Source: Chara braunii
Lineage: Eukaryota; Streptophyta; Charophyceae; Charales; Characeae
Length of the DNA: 64,000 nucleotides
NCBI GenBank assembly: GCA_003427395.1
Contig: BFEA01000148.1
Location: 83,531-147,530 of the forward strand
Reading direction: 5' to 3'
Translations under genes and position numbers: made by a program
Notes under the pieces: generated by a model
The model's input: only the letters and a program-made list of their open reading frames with translations
The model's database searches: none
What the model was told of the DNA's origin: nothing
Part shown: piece after piece, positions 42,279 through 53,702 of the stretch
Numbering within the stretch: the stretch's first letter is position 1
Layout: each line of letters begins with the position of its first letter

Positions 42279-43860
42279 TAATGGAAACGTGAGGATGGTG
42301 AGGCTAATGAAAAATATATTATGTAATGTTAGAAAATGCCATTGGGCTGGCAACGAAGATCATATAGAACGAAATGAAAACACTTCTTCATCACGTACCG
42401 CATGTTTGGATTTTTACAACTTTCATAACAAGTTAGAACTCGACCAGGTCATGCTTGTGCAACGGAAAGCCGCAAGAAGAGAAAAGGTAGTAGGCCCTAC
42501 GATATGTTTAGAGTAAGAAACGATTGTGGTCCGTACAACCGAAAAAATGCTTAGCGAGGAGGAAACATGGAATGTCTGGTGGCCTCAGGCTGGTACAACT
42601 TCGGCCCGACCAACCATTCTCCCCAAAGCTTCTCTACGGGTATTGCCCAACCTTTCTGGGGGTCCATTATCGAGTGGCTTTATTCTTTTCTAAAAGATGG
42701 GCCAACAACTATTTTGTTCATCAGTATTTTTCTCAAATGTTGTGTTCCAACGTGACAGTTTACCTACCGCATAGTTGGGGTTTGGAACTGGAATCGACAA
42801 GCGACACTTTCCTAGCATAAATGCAACAATTGACCATACATAAGAGCCACACAACCTGCAGGTGCGACAATATCAAACATAGTGTGATGAAAGACCAGAC
42901 CGTACGAATTCAGACATCGGATTTTTTGGAGCAGGTGACGAAACATTTTCACCAAGGTTGGGGCCGTGTACAGGCGGCTTAAACCACCAGTCCCTCCGAG
43001 CCTCTTCTTCCCAATACGATTTTCTGCTGTGCAAAAAAAAAAAAAAAAAAAAACCTATTTTGTTTTTGTTTTGCCTTGCGCCGCCAGCCTTTTCCTTCTT
43101 GTAACCCAAGCCCAATTGTTGTGGCATTTAACCCCTCAAGATGACCGGATTAGCACTGAGCTGAAATATGTTAGGTCGCACTTACTTGGTTGCTAGGTAG
43201 CTTCGTACTTCATATTTTTTGTTGACGGGTACGCTACGGCTAAGGTGTGGCCGGCATCGCGTTTCGACCTCTGACAGCGGCCCGCGACGGATGTGAGGCA
43301 TGGACCGGTGGTTTAACGTGAGGCAAGCCAGATGCATTTGTATGCCCCCGGTGCGTACAGATCGGCCTATTACATTTACATAGGGGCATACTTCTTTGGC
43401 AGGGGCCTGTAGGGGATTCTCCCCCAAGTGCTTGAAGCGTCCCAGTCATCTTTGGGGCTCGACCCACTAGACCAAATGGGTGGCAGCAGCAGGCGAAAAA
43501 AAAGAAAAGGGAAAGTTGCATATGTACTACCCTATTTAATGATGGGCATTTCCCTTAGATCAAGTCCCAGCGCCCAACTTGCGTTGGTACCCAGGAAATT
43601 GGATGTATGACCTGTAGAACTTTTGTCAATGCTCAAGAACGACATGGTGGGCCAGGGCTGGTACCGGCATATTGCAATTATACCCAACAATCGGAATGCG
43701 CAGGGTATAAATATATTGACTGATCGTGAGGGCACGGGTGCACAGCCCATAGTTCATTTGTTGATGCGATTAGGGAATGGTGAGACAATGATTATGGTGT
43801 GCGTATGTTTTGCTATGTTCGCTGTACACAACTCGAAGAGTGTGTGAGGGGGGTTCTGGT
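42279..43860. other. Intergenic, no gene recognised
   Basis: Mixed sequence with a poly(A) run at 43,034-43,053. A few short frames have no recognisable domains. Confidence 0.45.
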
Positions 43861-43869
43861 TGGTGCTCT

Positions 43870-43960
43870 ATTAACGATGTTCATGGGACGTTGGACCCAG
43901 TTTCCAGCAGGTGCCGCTCCCCACCAATAGACAACAAAATGTGTGTGTGTTTGTGCGTAT

Positions 43961-44027
<67 letters not shown>

Positions 44028-44096
44028 CCTTGCAATATGCAGCATGTAAATGGCGGGAGCACAAGGGCAGGCGCTTACCTCCAAAAAAAAAAAAAA
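43870..44096 (+). mobile_element. Short retroposon copy (SINE-like) with GA microsatellite and poly(A)
   Basis: Contains a block (TCATGGGACG, TTTCCAGCAGGTGC, CTCCCCACCAATAGA) that recurs inverted at 44,651-44,740 next to an inverted poly(A), and again at 53,636-53,700. A GA microsatellite (about 43,961-44,030) and a 16-A tract (44,081-44,096) follow. The association of the block with A-tails suggests a retroposed short element. Confidence 0.5.
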
Positions 44097-44199
44097 AAGT
44101 AATGTTATTGGAATATAAAAGTTTTTATTTGAAATTCGAATAGAAAGTGTACACGTTGTATTCAAATACAATTTGTACGTGTTCTATTTGAATTGCTCT

Positions 44200-44625
44200 G
44201 CTTTTTGAGAAAGTAGACTTGTGCCCTTTCAATGTCGAAATATTCAAAACACAAGGACAGCGGTCTCCTTGGACTCTTAGGGGCAGCTACCGGTCCTACG
44301 AGCCCCCCCCCCTTGCAAGACCCGAAAACCTCCAAATGCCCACCCTCCCCAACGACCACTGATGTTGAAATTTCAATGACGTTGAAAGTCTCAGGGGGGG
44401 AAAACGCAACCCTGACGAGTTGCGAACAACGCGCACATGTTCTATCTGAACTGCTCTTCTATTTCAGAAAATTGAAACCACACCGTTTCGATTTCGGAAT
44501 GTTCAAAACTCAAGGACCGGCCTCCTCGGCCTCCTACGGGCAGCTACTGGTCTTTCGCATGCCCCCCCTTTGCTAAGCTCCGAAACCTCAAAATGCCCAC
44601 CCTCCCGTTCGACCACCGACGTTGA
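44200..44625. repeat. Tandem repeat of about 255 bp
   Basis: Two diverged units (about 44,204-44,365 and 44,458-44,625). Both contain TTCAAAAC-CAAGGAC, GGGCAGCTAC-GGTC, AAATGCCCACCCTCCC and GACCAC-GA-GTTGA. A short segment between them (TTTCAATGACGTTGAAA..., 44,371-44,430) is a dispersed repeat also found at 47,998-48,060. Confidence 0.65.
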
Positions 44626-44740
44626 TTTTTTTTTTTTTTTTTTTTTTTTTATGGGAACAAGGCTCCAATCTATTCGTGGGGAGCAACACGTGCTGGGAAC
44701 CGGGCCCAGCGTCCCACATGAAAATTTACATAAACTTCGA
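44626..44740 (-). mobile_element. Inverted copy of the short retroposon, with poly(A)
   Basis: A 25-T run (44,626-44,650, poly(A) on the minus strand) followed by the reverse complement of the block at 43,870-43,930 (GTGGGGAGCAACACGTGCTGGGA). Confidence 0.5.
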
Positions 44741-45240
44741 AAATTGAGATACCGGGGCCATCACCCGGCTTTGGCTAAAAAATTGAAGCTATTTAGGAAA
44801 TTACTGCGACAAACTTCAGAAATAGACAAAATTCAGAAAATGACTCAGGAACCCCCCATCAGTCCTCTTTACCTCACTCCGACAAGACTTACTGCAACAA
44901 ATCCACCAGCTTCGTTATTGCTATACCCTATTTCGATCCTACCAGATAGCCCCTTCACTAGTAGGACGCTTGATATCCCACCATCTTTGCTTTTTGAAAA
45001 CCCCACCAACCCTTCTTTTGTTTTTTGAAACAAAAACATATGCACAATTCAGAAAAAGGCTCAGACACCACTAATCAATCCCCCTGTACTACCCCACTCC
45101 GACAAGGCTTACTACAGCAGAGCCACCATTTTCGTTGCTGCTATGCCCTATTCCCATCCTACCAACTAGCCCTCTCACTAGTAAGACGCGTGATATCGTT
45201 CTTTCACTCACCTCGATCTCTTTTTTGCGATACCAGGGCC
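44740..45240. repeat. Diverged tandem repeat in AT-rich DNA
   Basis: Segments at about 44,820-45,010 and 45,040-45,240 share, in order, ATTCAGAAAA-G-CTCAG, CTCCGACAAG-CTTACT, CCACCA, TTCGTT, ATCCTACCA and CACTAGTA-GACGC. The motif ATACC-GGGCCAT-ACCCGGCTT occurs before each unit. No ORF of interest. Confidence 0.6.
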
Positions 45241-45828
45241 ATTACCCGGCTTCGGCCGAGAAAACATCCGAGAAAACTTGCAGTAATTCGGGAGATATGG
45301 GAATAGACCGCAGAGGTCCTACAAATGCTCCAAAACCCTCGAAATCCCTAACAAAACCTTCCAGAGTTATCCAACACTGTCTTATTCTCTGCCCAACTCT
45401 TCCAGGCCTCACACCTCCACATCGGCAACACAACTCACCCCAGCTCCGACCAACGTCGTCCCAGCAATAACCCTTGGTTATCTCATGGAATACCCACCCC
45501 AAAGCACGCCCAGATCTCTCTACCAGGCCGCACACTTCTGCATTAGCAAGTTACAGGGCAACACCCTAGCACCGACCAGCGTCGTTCTGGCATCGAACAA
45601 CCGCAAATCACTGAGTATAATAGCATCAGAGTCACCTAAGACGAGTTGTTAGGAGTCCCCAGAGTCCTAAAACATTCTTAAAAACACCACAATCAACTTT
45701 TTTTTTTTTTTAATGAACATATTCATAAATAAAAGAAGGATAAAAAACAGAGAGACGAAAATAAGAAATAGAGTCCCCAACAATCCAACTCAAACCCTCG
45801 CTATAGACAAGAAACCGCGGCTCAGGCT

Positions 45829-46640
45829 TTCAGTCCTCGTACCAGAAATCGCCAGTTCTCACACCCCCCTAGCTAGGGTTACAAGGCAATAAAAACTGCC
45901 CCAACACTGAACTAACTGTTTTCTGATGGAGAGGAATTGTCTTCCTTCCTCGACTACTTCCTTAGATGCAAACTCCCTATTGAGTTACAGGGTCACCGCC
46001 CCGGCATCAACTACGTTGAAAGAGGTGATTATGCCTTTCATCCTCGGCATAACTCTAATGGTCTCAAGCCCCTCTTGATCACAGCGCCACTCCTCCAGCA
46101 CTGACCAAAGTCGCCCCACTCCACCCTTCTAGTAGACTTACTACCCTGAGCAACCCTGCCTCTACTGCACGAGCCCACCCAAAATTCCTCTAAACCATAC
46201 CTCCGACTTACACCTTCCCACTGACATTTAAGAAAACCAAAAGAAAAATGGATAAGAACTAGAATCACTAAAAATCCATCTCTCTTCGTCACCACAGATG
46301 AAGAACATGTCGCTCAAGCTTTCAATCCTCGTACCATAAATCATCGGATCTCATTCCTCCCCTGCTAGGGTTACAAGGCTCTACAAACTGCCCCAACACC
46401 GACCTAATTGTTTCTGACGGACAGAGAGTGTCTTCCCCCTCGACAACTCCCTTAACTGTGACGCCCCTTCAAAGCTTACAGGGTCACCGCCCCGGCAACA
46501 ACTACGTCGGGCAAGATGGTTATGCCTTTCACCCTCGGCATAACTTCAATGGCCTCAAGCTCCCCCTGGTCACACAGCAAATGCTCTAGCACTGACCAAT
46601 GTCGTCCCAATCTACCCTTCTGATAATAGACTTACCGCCG
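45829..46640. repeat. Tandem repeat of about 490 bp
   Basis: Unit 1 (about 45,829-46,145) and unit 2 (about 46,316-46,640) align across GCTCA-GCTTTCA-TCCTCGTACCA, GCTAGGGTTACAAGGC, TTACAGGGTCACCGCCCCGGCA, TTATGCCTTTCA-CCTCGGCATAAC and GTAGACTTAC-like boxes. Related fragments (GACCAACGTCGTCCCAGC) occur at about 45,440 and 45,570. No coding function seen. Confidence 0.65.
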
Positions 46641-48180
46641 TGAACCGCCGATCCCTCCTTTGAGTGAACCCCCCCACTTCCCAGTTGTCTCTAATTTGAC
46701 CTTCCCCCTTTCGTTTGCAAGACCACCTCCTAGCAAATATGAACTACAACTTCCGAAAACCTACAACAGACTTAAAATTAGATCAAAGATGGGTAAACGT
46801 GGGACATCAATTCCACTTTGAGAAAATCAATTTGTAACCCTTTGAAATACAAACTTGAATACTCTTTAATTGGAATCAGAGAAAAACTTTGATTCACGAA
46901 TTATAGATTATGAATCTTGCTAAAAAAATACGAATTTAAGATGAGAAATTGTGTTAAAAAAAAATGAATTTCATATTAAGAATCTTGCTCAGAATATAAA
47001 ATACGAATTTCGGATTAGGGATCAATTTTATTCAGAAAACACCTAAGATCTCATGAATCAGATGTTAAATAAATCACAATTATAAAAACAAAATCGTTCA
47101 AAAACATCCTCTGAAAAAAATTCAGAAAAGCAACCATAACTCACGAAAAATCAGGGGGGAAAAAAAATGACGAATCAAAAAATTCACGATTGACACCAGG
47201 ACATGAAACTCTCAATTAAAATTCTGATACGTCACATCATTGGAATCCTTTTGTCAAAAATATAAAAAATCATGAATTAGAATCATCAATGAAAAGTCAA
47301 CCTCATGATGAAAAGCTTGGTTATCCGAAGATTATTAGTAGAGTTCAAATTATAAGACAGCCAAGCCACGCGTGGGTTCAATCCTAATCCAATAAAATGC
47401 ATCCTCCCATCCCTTCTTCCTCAACCAAGCCACTTACCTCACAACCCTCAAACACTACCCCTGCGTCTTTGGGGAAGGAGAAACTCCCTTCCTCCCACTG
47501 CAAGCATCAAGGCTCAAAGCAAAGCTAGCACCAAAGACATGAATGACCATCTTCAATCCCCCGAAGGAAATCGAAAACAGTGTGGCACACCCCCTTGCCA
47601 AACCTGTTGGCGAGTTGCCACAGGGGGTTCAAAACCACCATAACTATACCCATACCATACTGTTCAGGAAGAGGGAAGGGTTTTCAAAAAACGAAGACGG
47701 CAAGTCCTTACCTAGTACGACGCCTGCTCATCCCCCTGCCCATCTGCCCCACCCTCCTCCCCCCTACCTTACCACACACCCCATCTCCTACCATACACCA
47801 CCATATCCCACTGTCCACCTCATCACCAGCTCTCCCGTACATACCCTTCTCTCGCCTCGCTTCCTTGCGTCGTCGCCCATCGCATCGCCTTGCATCTTCG
47901 CTCACCGCGTCGCCTGGCTCTCCGGTAGATCCCGCGTCGCACCGCTTTGTCTCCGAAATTGCTCCGGCGGGGGCGCAGCGCTCCCAGTCGTGCTGAAGTT
48001 TCAATGACGTTGAAATGTCTCAGGCGGGAAAAACGCAACCCTGACGGGCTGCGAACCCGTGCATACCCAATTTTGTCTCCCCGGTTTCTGGGCATGAGCG
48101 TAATTTCGCGCCCCTGGACCCAGGCCCATTTCATAGTTTTGTGAAGCCCTCCTGCCACGAAAGCATCTCTCGTCAAGAGC
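46641..48180. other. Intergenic, no gene recognised
   Basis: AT-rich until about 47,350, then C-rich. A Pro/His/Ser-rich frame at 47,543-48,007 has no recognisable domain and lies in a biased-composition stretch. 47,998-48,060 is the second copy of the dispersed repeat found at 44,371-44,430 (TTTCAATGACGTTGAAA, CTCAGG-GGG, AACGCAACCCTGACG). Confidence 0.45.
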
Positions 48181-48330
48181 TCGTTTTTTTTTTTTTTTCC
48201 CGAAAGAGGAACATGGGACTGTTTTATTCTGTTCCTGTGATTGCATGGTCCAGCTTCGAACCCGGGGCTGTATTTCAATAGTTCATGGGTGCACCAACTG
48301 AGCTATTGGTAGGCCCAGGCCTTCGAGGGC
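48181..48330 (-). mobile_element. tRNA-derived SINE
   Basis: On the minus strand there is a pol III A-box-like TAGCTCAGTTGG (48,293-48,304), then a B-box-like GGGTTCGAAGC (48,253-48,263) about 30 bases on, and after about 60 further bases a 15-A tail (48,184-48,198). This is the layout of a tRNA-derived SINE. The cloverleaf is too degenerate to be a functional tRNA. A plus-strand relative lies at 56,305-56,385. Confidence 0.65.
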
Positions 48331-48364
48331 ATTTTCGCCACCTGGAACCACCGTCTTCTAGCGC

Positions 48365-48480
48365 GAGGTTCTGGAGACGGCGAAGTTTCTAGAGCGCGGA
48401 ATGCGCCAGTAGCACTGCGAGATGGTGCCGCCAGCTTTCTGGAGCTCACGGCGGAATGGCGGTTCTGAAAGAACGCAAAC
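48365..48480 (+). promoter_or_regulatory. Cluster of heat-shock-element-like pentamers, HSP70 gene 1
   Basis: GAAGTTTCTAGAG (48,382-48,394) has three alternating nGAAn/nTTCn units. TTTCTGGAG (about 48,436) and TTCTGAAAGAA (about 48,463-48,473) add partial sites. They lie about 650-770 bases before the HSP70 start codon and about 280-390 before the probable TATA box, so they may be distal elements. Confidence 0.45.
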
Positions 48481-48531
48481 TCCAGACGTGGGACTGACCG
48501 TTAATGCGGGAGAGGTACATCCATCCTCGGA

Positions 48532-48635
48532 AAACTAAAATATATTGCTGTTCCAGAAGCATTGTCCAGAAGTCGTCGTGCGAGTATGCCTACGGAAAAC
48601 TGGAATATTGCTGTTCCAGAAGCATCGTCCAGCCA
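48532..48635 (+). promoter_or_regulatory. Duplicated heat-shock-element module, HSP70 gene 1
   Basis: A block of about 40 bp (GGAAAACT...ATATTGCTGTTCCAGAAGCAT...GTCCAG) occurs twice with a period of about 63 bp. Each copy carries the HSE half-palindrome TTCCAGAA (48,551-48,558 and 48,614-48,621). It lies about 130-220 bp upstream of the TATA-like box, the usual distance for HSF binding sites. Confidence 0.6.
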
Positions 48636-48750
48636 ACACGTCTCCGTCGCGTAGACAAGCGAGCTTGCGGAGCCGTGGCTGCCCGACCGTCACCTTGTCT
48701 GGTGTTGACTGGCGTGAGGCTGGTTGGGTGGAAAAGAGATGAATTCTACA

Positions 48751-48758
48751 TATAAATA
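48751..48758 (+). promoter_or_regulatory. Probable TATA box, HSP70 gene 1
   Basis: TATAAATA lies about 385 bases before the start codon and downstream of the duplicated HSEs. The implied 5' untranslated leader is about 350 bases unless a leader intron exists. Confidence 0.5.
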
Positions 48759-49135
48759 TTGCATGCGGCTCCTCAAAGAACAATCAGAATCGGAATTTTG
48801 CAGACCCAGAATGTGAACTGAGCGGGAGTACATTCTATGGGTACGCGCATCCAATGCACGGGAGAGTAACTGAGCTGTCAGGTGACGAAGGCCATCATTG
48901 GGTGAAGCATTGTCGTTAGGAGGATGCGAACGAATAGTGTGGTGGACGCCCCGCGTCGACACGGTTGGAGAGGGATCTCTTCGTTTGATTTCGCTGCGTT
49001 TGCGACGCTTGCTTGGCATTACGGCTGGCTGCGGGGGTCGATTGCGGTTCAGGGTGCGAGTGCGCGCCTGACAGACGTGGTGGCAGGACGCAGGTTGCAG
49101 TAGAAGCGGTTGCGTTTGAAAGGAAGGGGGAAGCT

Positions 49136-51136
49136 ATGGCGCCGCGGCAGCAGAAGGGCGGGAATTCGGGTCCTGCTATTGGGATTGACCTGGGGACGAC
49201 GTACAGCTGCGTGGGCGTCTGGCAGCATGATCGCGTAGAGATCATCGCCAACGACCAGGGTAATCGTACGACGCCGTCCTATGTGGCGTTCACCGATACG
49301 GAGCGATTGATTGGCGATGCAGCGAAGAATCAGGCGGCCATGAATCCGGCAAACACGGTGTTCGATGCGAAACGGCTGATCGGGCGCAAGGTGAGCGACC
49401 CGTCCGTGCAGGCGGACATGAAGTTGTGGCCTTTCAAGGTGGTGGCTGGCAGCGGGGACAAGCCCATGATCAGTGTCGCCTACAAGGGAGAGTCCAAGCA
49501 GTTTGCCCCCGAGGAGGTATCGTCGATGGTGCTGACGAAGATGAAGGAGATCGCCGAGTCGTACCTGGGGAAGGAGGTGGGGAACGCGGTGATCACGGTG
49601 CCGGCGTACTTCAACGACTCGCAGCGGCAGGCGACCAAGGACGCGGGCGCCATAGCGGGGCTGAACGTGCTGCGGATCATCAATGAGCCGACGGCGGCAG
49701 CCATCGCGTACGGGCTGGACAAGAAGGACAAGNCGGGNGGGGAGGCGAACGTGATGATCTTCGACCTGGGAGGCGGGACGTTCGACGTGTCGCTGCTGAC
49801 GATCGAGNACGGCATTTTNGAGGTGAAGGCGACGGCCGGGGACACNCACCTGGGNGGGGAGGACTTCGACAACAGGATGGTTCACCACCTGGTCCAGGAG
49901 TTCAAGAGGAAGCANANGAAGGACATCACGGGGAGCGCGAGGGCGCTGAGGAGGCTGCGCACGGCGTGCGAGCGCGCGAAGCGCACGCTGTCCACCACGG
50001 CGCAGACGACGATCGAAATCGATTCCCTCTACGGGGGGATCGACTTCTACACCACGATCACGCGCGCTCGCTTCGAGGAGCTGAACATGGACCTGTTCCG
50101 GAAGTGCATGGACCCGGTGGAGAAGACGCTGCGCGACGCCAAGATGGACAAGTCGCAGGTGACGGAGGTGGTGCTCGTCGGCGGCTCGACCCGCATTCCC
50201 AAGATCCAGCAGCTGCTGTCGGACTTCTTCAACGGGAAGGAGCTGTGCAAGAGCATCAACCCCGACGAGGCGGTGGCGTACGGCGCGGCGGTGCAGGCGG
50301 CCATCTTGACGGGCGAGACGAGCGAGAAGGTGCAAGATCTGCTGCTCCTGGACGTGACGCCGCTCAGCCTGGGAATNGAGACGGCCGGCGGCGTGATGAC
50401 GGTCCTCATTCCGCGGAACTCCACGATCCCGACGAAGAAGGAGCAGGTCTTCTCCACGTACGCGGACAATCAGCCGGGCGTGCTGGTCCAGGTNTACGAG
50501 GGCGAGCGCGCCAGAACGCGGGACAACAACCTGCTGGGCAAGTTCGAGNTGTCGGGCATTCCTCCNGCNCCGCGNGGCGTGCCCCAGATCACCGTCNCNT
50601 TCGACATCGACGCCAATGGCATCCTGCACGTNAGTGCGGAGGACAAGAGCACCAAGCAGAGGAGCAAGATCACGATCACCAACGACAAGGGGAGGCTGAG
50701 CAAGGAGGAGATAGAGCGGATGGTGAGGGACGCGGAGAAGTTCAAGTCGGAGGACGAGGTGGCGAGGAAGAAGGTGGACGCCAAGAACGGGCTCGAGAAT
50801 TACGTGTACAACCTGAGGAACAGCGTGCTGAAGGATGACAACGTGGCGTCCAAGCTGGACCCGGCAGACAAGGCGAAGATGGAGAAGAAGGTGGAGGAGG
50901 TGATGGCTTTGCTGGATCGCAATCAGCTGGCGGAGCTGGACGAGTTCGAGGACAAACAGAAGGAACTGGAGAGCCTGTGCAATCCGATCATGTCCAAGCT
51001 GTATGCTTCGGCGGCCGGGGCCGGCGGCATGGGCGGAGGAGGTGCGGGGGTTTTCCCCGCCGGGGGCGCAGCAGCACATGGCAAGGCGACGGCGGGAGCA
51101 GCGGGAAACGGCCCCGTTATCGAGGAAGTTGACTAA
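49136..51136 (+). CDS. HSP70: Cytosolic heat shock protein HSP70 (gene 1)
   Basis: Encodes a 666-residue intronless cytosolic HSP70, an ATP-driven chaperone that binds unfolded polypeptides with J-proteins and nucleotide-exchange factors. The ATPase domain starts with IDLGTTYS (residues 17-24), followed by the phosphate-loop signature [12 protein letters not shown] and the third signature [16 protein letters not shown]. The linker [13 protein letters not shown] leads to the peptide-binding domain and lid, then a Gly/Ala-rich tail ending GPVIEEVD, the TPR co-chaperone motif of cytosolic members. The ATG at 49,136 was chosen because similarity with gene 2 begins there; the in-frame upstream extension to 49,013 is not conserved. 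About 17 ambiguous bases make some residues undefined. Heat-shock elements lie upstream, so heat induction is likely. Confidence 0.97.
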   Translation: MAPRQQKGGNSGPAIGIDLGTTYSCVGVWQHDRVEIIANDQGNRTTPSYVAFTDTERLIGDAAKNQAAMNPANTVFDAKRLIGRKVSDPSVQADMKLWPFKVVAGSGDKPMISVAYKGESKQFAPEEVSSMVLTKMKEIAESYLGKEVGNAVITVPAYFNDSQRQATKDAGAIAGLNVLRIINEPTAAAIAYGLDKKDKXXGEANVMIFDLGGGTFDVSLLTIEXGIXEVKATAGDXHLXGEDFDNRMVHHLVQEFKRKXXKDITGSARALRRLRTACERAKRTLSTTAQTTIEIDSLYGGIDFYTTITRARFEELNMDLFRKCMDPVEKTLRDAKMDKSQVTEVVLVGGSTRIPKIQQLLSDFFNGKELCKSINPDEAVAYGAAVQAAILTGETSEKVQDLLLLDVTPLSLGXETAGGVMTVLIPRNSTIPTKKEQVFSTYADNQPGVLVQXYEGERARTRDNNLLGKFEXSGIPXXPXGVPQITVXFDIDANGILHXSAEDKSTKQRSKITITNDKGRLSKEEIERMVRDAEKFKSEDEVARKKVDAKNGLENYVYNLRNSVLKDDNVASKLDPADKAKMEKKVEEVMALLDRNQLAELDEFEDKQKELESLCNPIMSKLYASAAGAGGMGGGGAGVFPAGGAAAHGKATAGAAGNGPVIEEVD

Positions 51137-52796
51137 AGTTAATTGATTGATCGATCTATGTGTGTTCAAGCACATGACGACGGTGTTGGTGGTGTGTCGG
51201 GACACCACGGACTGTAGGCCCGGGAGCAATTTTTATCCTAACGAGGCATTTGTTCGGAGTCTTGTCTGGCATGGCTCCTTCTGTACAGCGGCGGCATTTG
51301 TTTCTTACAGGAAAACGTTGTTATTAGCACACACTTGCGGGGCGCGTCTCAGACCCTCTTGCGTGGAGGGGTTTGGGTTGGGCTGTTCAAAGAGTGGTAT
51401 TGTGTTATTAGGTAGGGACAGGGACACGAGGGAGACGAGGAGATGTCGAGGGAGAGAGAGACATCTAACAATGTGCTTGGAGGTCTGGTTTTGGCGATCG
51501 CTGGCATCGCCCGTAGTGTACGTAGTGTAATTTGCCACGTCGGCGAGGCGTCTGTGTTCAAGATGGATCGCTGTTCTATTGGGCGATGATTTACAATTTC
51601 GATCACACGCACTGCCACCATATTGAGCGGCTGTTTTATTCTGTCGAACCAGATCGAGGGAGGGATATCGTCCGGAGATCCTGGCGGCAATCAACGGCGG
51701 CAGAGCGAGCATCTCAATTCTCGAATTGAAAGGGAACGGAGTGCAGGCAGGTTATACTTTAGACAGGAGGCTCGTTGGTATGTTTGTGGCGAGGAATAAT
51801 AGCAGTGGCAAGAGGTTGATTTGTATCTTTGTAATTATAATGACTATCATTCATTTTGGCGGAATTCTCAATGTGCAGGGCTGTGATGATGGGTCGAGTT
51901 CTATCTGCTTGCCTCTGTTGTCCTTTTTACTATTTTTCTCTTTCTTTCTCTCGTTCGCCTTTTCTCTCTTTCTCTCTTTTCTCTTCACATTTTCTCTCTT
52001 TCCTTTGCCCCTTCCCCCTACGCCTGAGTCGTAACCGCTTGCTGGAACTCAAACGCACCAATAAAGAAATTCACCACGACATTCTGCTCATTTACGGTGA
52101 AGACGGGCGAAGAAGAGAAATGATCTGTACGTATGCCGACAGTCGGATTGTTCTTTTTGGGTTTCTCTGAGATCAGCCGAGATCAGCCGGGCTGATGTTT
52201 CACTCCTTATAGTTGAGACAATTGATTGTGAACAGTGCATATAAGTGGTGGCGATTGCCGACAAATCAGTCATTTCACATCCATCCATGCTGATTGAACT
52301 CCATGCCGTGGAGAATTCCTGTAGGACAGAAGGGTACTTAATTACGCGTGACTGCCCATTCGTTCTCGACTGTGCATGCAGTGCGCTGTACATAGTATTC
52401 CTTCGAATCTGCAACCACACGCCATAATTCCAGCAGAAAAGACATGACACAATCTCCAAGACACTGAGCTGCGGACGCTGATGGAAATACTATCTCGCAT
52501 GGCATCTTGACAATCCTACCTACAGACATATGTGGGAATCTGTGACCGACATTCTCGATGGCCACGGACTCCTGTAATCCACGTTGGGAGATTACACCGT
52601 ATCTCCATTTCACTACCAAGTCTCCACCCCAGGCTCGAAGCATGTACTAAGTCACCACCTGCTCATTGCCCTGTCCTGGGGGTTACCCTGTGCAACAATC
52701 TTTCCCAACCTACACCTCGCTCAACGACCTGCCGTTTTTCGTTGTGAGATCTGCATAGCAGGCGCCCTCATAAACCCTCGTTTAAGTCAGTAGAAA
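51137..52796. other. 3' flank of HSP70 gene 1, no gene recognised
   Basis: Contains a pyrimidine-rich tract (51,925-52,018) and an AATAAA hexamer (52,060-52,065) that might serve as a distal polyadenylation signal. I found no convincing gene. Confidence 0.4.
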
Positions 52797-52992
52797 GATG
52801 GGTGGCCGCACATTTCGTCAGCTATGCTCTCCGGGAGTGATCAGCTCCCTTTGAGGCAAGGATAATGAGTTCTGTCGAGAAGCGGTGTAAACAAGTACAA
52901 AGATGGCCTCACATTTCCTCAACTATGCTCTCCGGGAGTGATCAGCTCCCTTTGCGGCAAGGATAATGAGCTTTAAATCGAGAAGCGGTGTG
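52797..52992. repeat. Tandem duplication of about 100 bp
   Basis: 52,797-52,888 and 52,900-52,992 are nearly identical, sharing CTATGCTCTCCGGGAGTGAT, CAGCTCCCTTTG-GGCAAGG and GAGAAGCGGTGT. The segment contains a GGGAG...CTCCC inverted repeat around TGATCAG, so each unit can form a hairpin. Confidence 0.85.
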
Positions 52993-53450
52993 TGGCGCTG
53001 CTCCCGCAACTTGTGAAGGGTTGCGGAGATTGCCTTGGATCTCAAGCAGGCAAAATGCGCATCCCTCCATCGATCGATGGGCTCACATGACAGAGTATAT
53101 ACCGCAGTGCAATGTATTGGAACCTGCCACATGATGCGTGTGCTTACGCCGGCAGAAGTCTCAGGGCACACTCACGCTACTAGTGACGCTAGGACTTTCC
53201 CACTTCGCAATTACATCCACTCGGGATCGGAAAAGCAGTCAATATGCATCCGAGAAAGGCCTCCCGTCTTCCCCAACGCACCCTCATTTCTGGCTGCATC
53301 GGCCCGGAAACGTAGCTTGTATACATTATTAACAGGCTGCGTTGTGTTCGGGGGAAGGCGGTAGTGTGAGGATGCCTTCAGTGGGGTTTCAGGGGGGAAT
53401 CGAGTAGAAGTCTTGTTTTGGCAGGGTACGTGTTGATTCTCGAGAAAAAA

Positions 53451-53559
53451 GGCTGCACTACTCTTGAAATGCACAGAAGACAAAAATCATGGCCGTGTAT
53501 CTTTCCATATTCTAGCGGAAGATTCACTCTCGTTTTGCGCATTTCGAGAGTAGTGCAGC
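53451..53559. repeat. Hairpin with 21-26 bp arms
   Basis: GCTGCACTACTCTTGAAATGC and its inverse GCATTTCGAGAGTAGTGCAGC differ at one position and enclose about 66 bases. Pairing can continue a few bases inward. It could be a small foldback transposon or a hairpin RNA precursor. Confidence 0.6.
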
Positions 53560-53635
53560 GAGGCCCAAAGGATTACTCTTGACTTTTCCTGATTTTTTGG
53601 GACTGTCTTAACTTTTCTCAGCCGAAGCTGGGTGA

Positions 53636-53702
53636 TGGCGTTTCGAGCATGTGCTGGTCCCCACGAATAGATAGGAGCCTTTGTCCCAAACAAAAGAAAA
53701 CA
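53636..53702 (+). mobile_element. Third copy of the short retroposon block
   Basis: GAGCATGTGCTGGTCCCCAC followed by GAATAGATAGGAGCCTTTGTCCCAAAC aligns with the blocks at 43,870-43,930 and (inverted) 44,651-44,740, again followed by an A-rich end. Confidence 0.45.

Noticed and set aside
36600-48000. CRISPR-like or phage-like structures
   Set aside because: Repeats in this region are tandem, diverged or retroposon tails; there is no regular short repeat-spacer array and no cas-like gene anywhere in the window.
47543-48007. 154-residue Pro/His/Ser-rich ORF
   Set aside because: Lies in C-rich biased DNA, has several equally open alternative frames, no recognisable domain, and runs into a dispersed repeat.
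49049-51229. 726-residue open frame on the minus strand opposite HSP70 gene 1 (and 401- and 470-residue frames across gene 2)
   Set aside because: These are shadow frames produced by strong GC-rich third-position bias of HSP70. They have no recognisable domain and consist of Arg/His/Leu-rich sequence.
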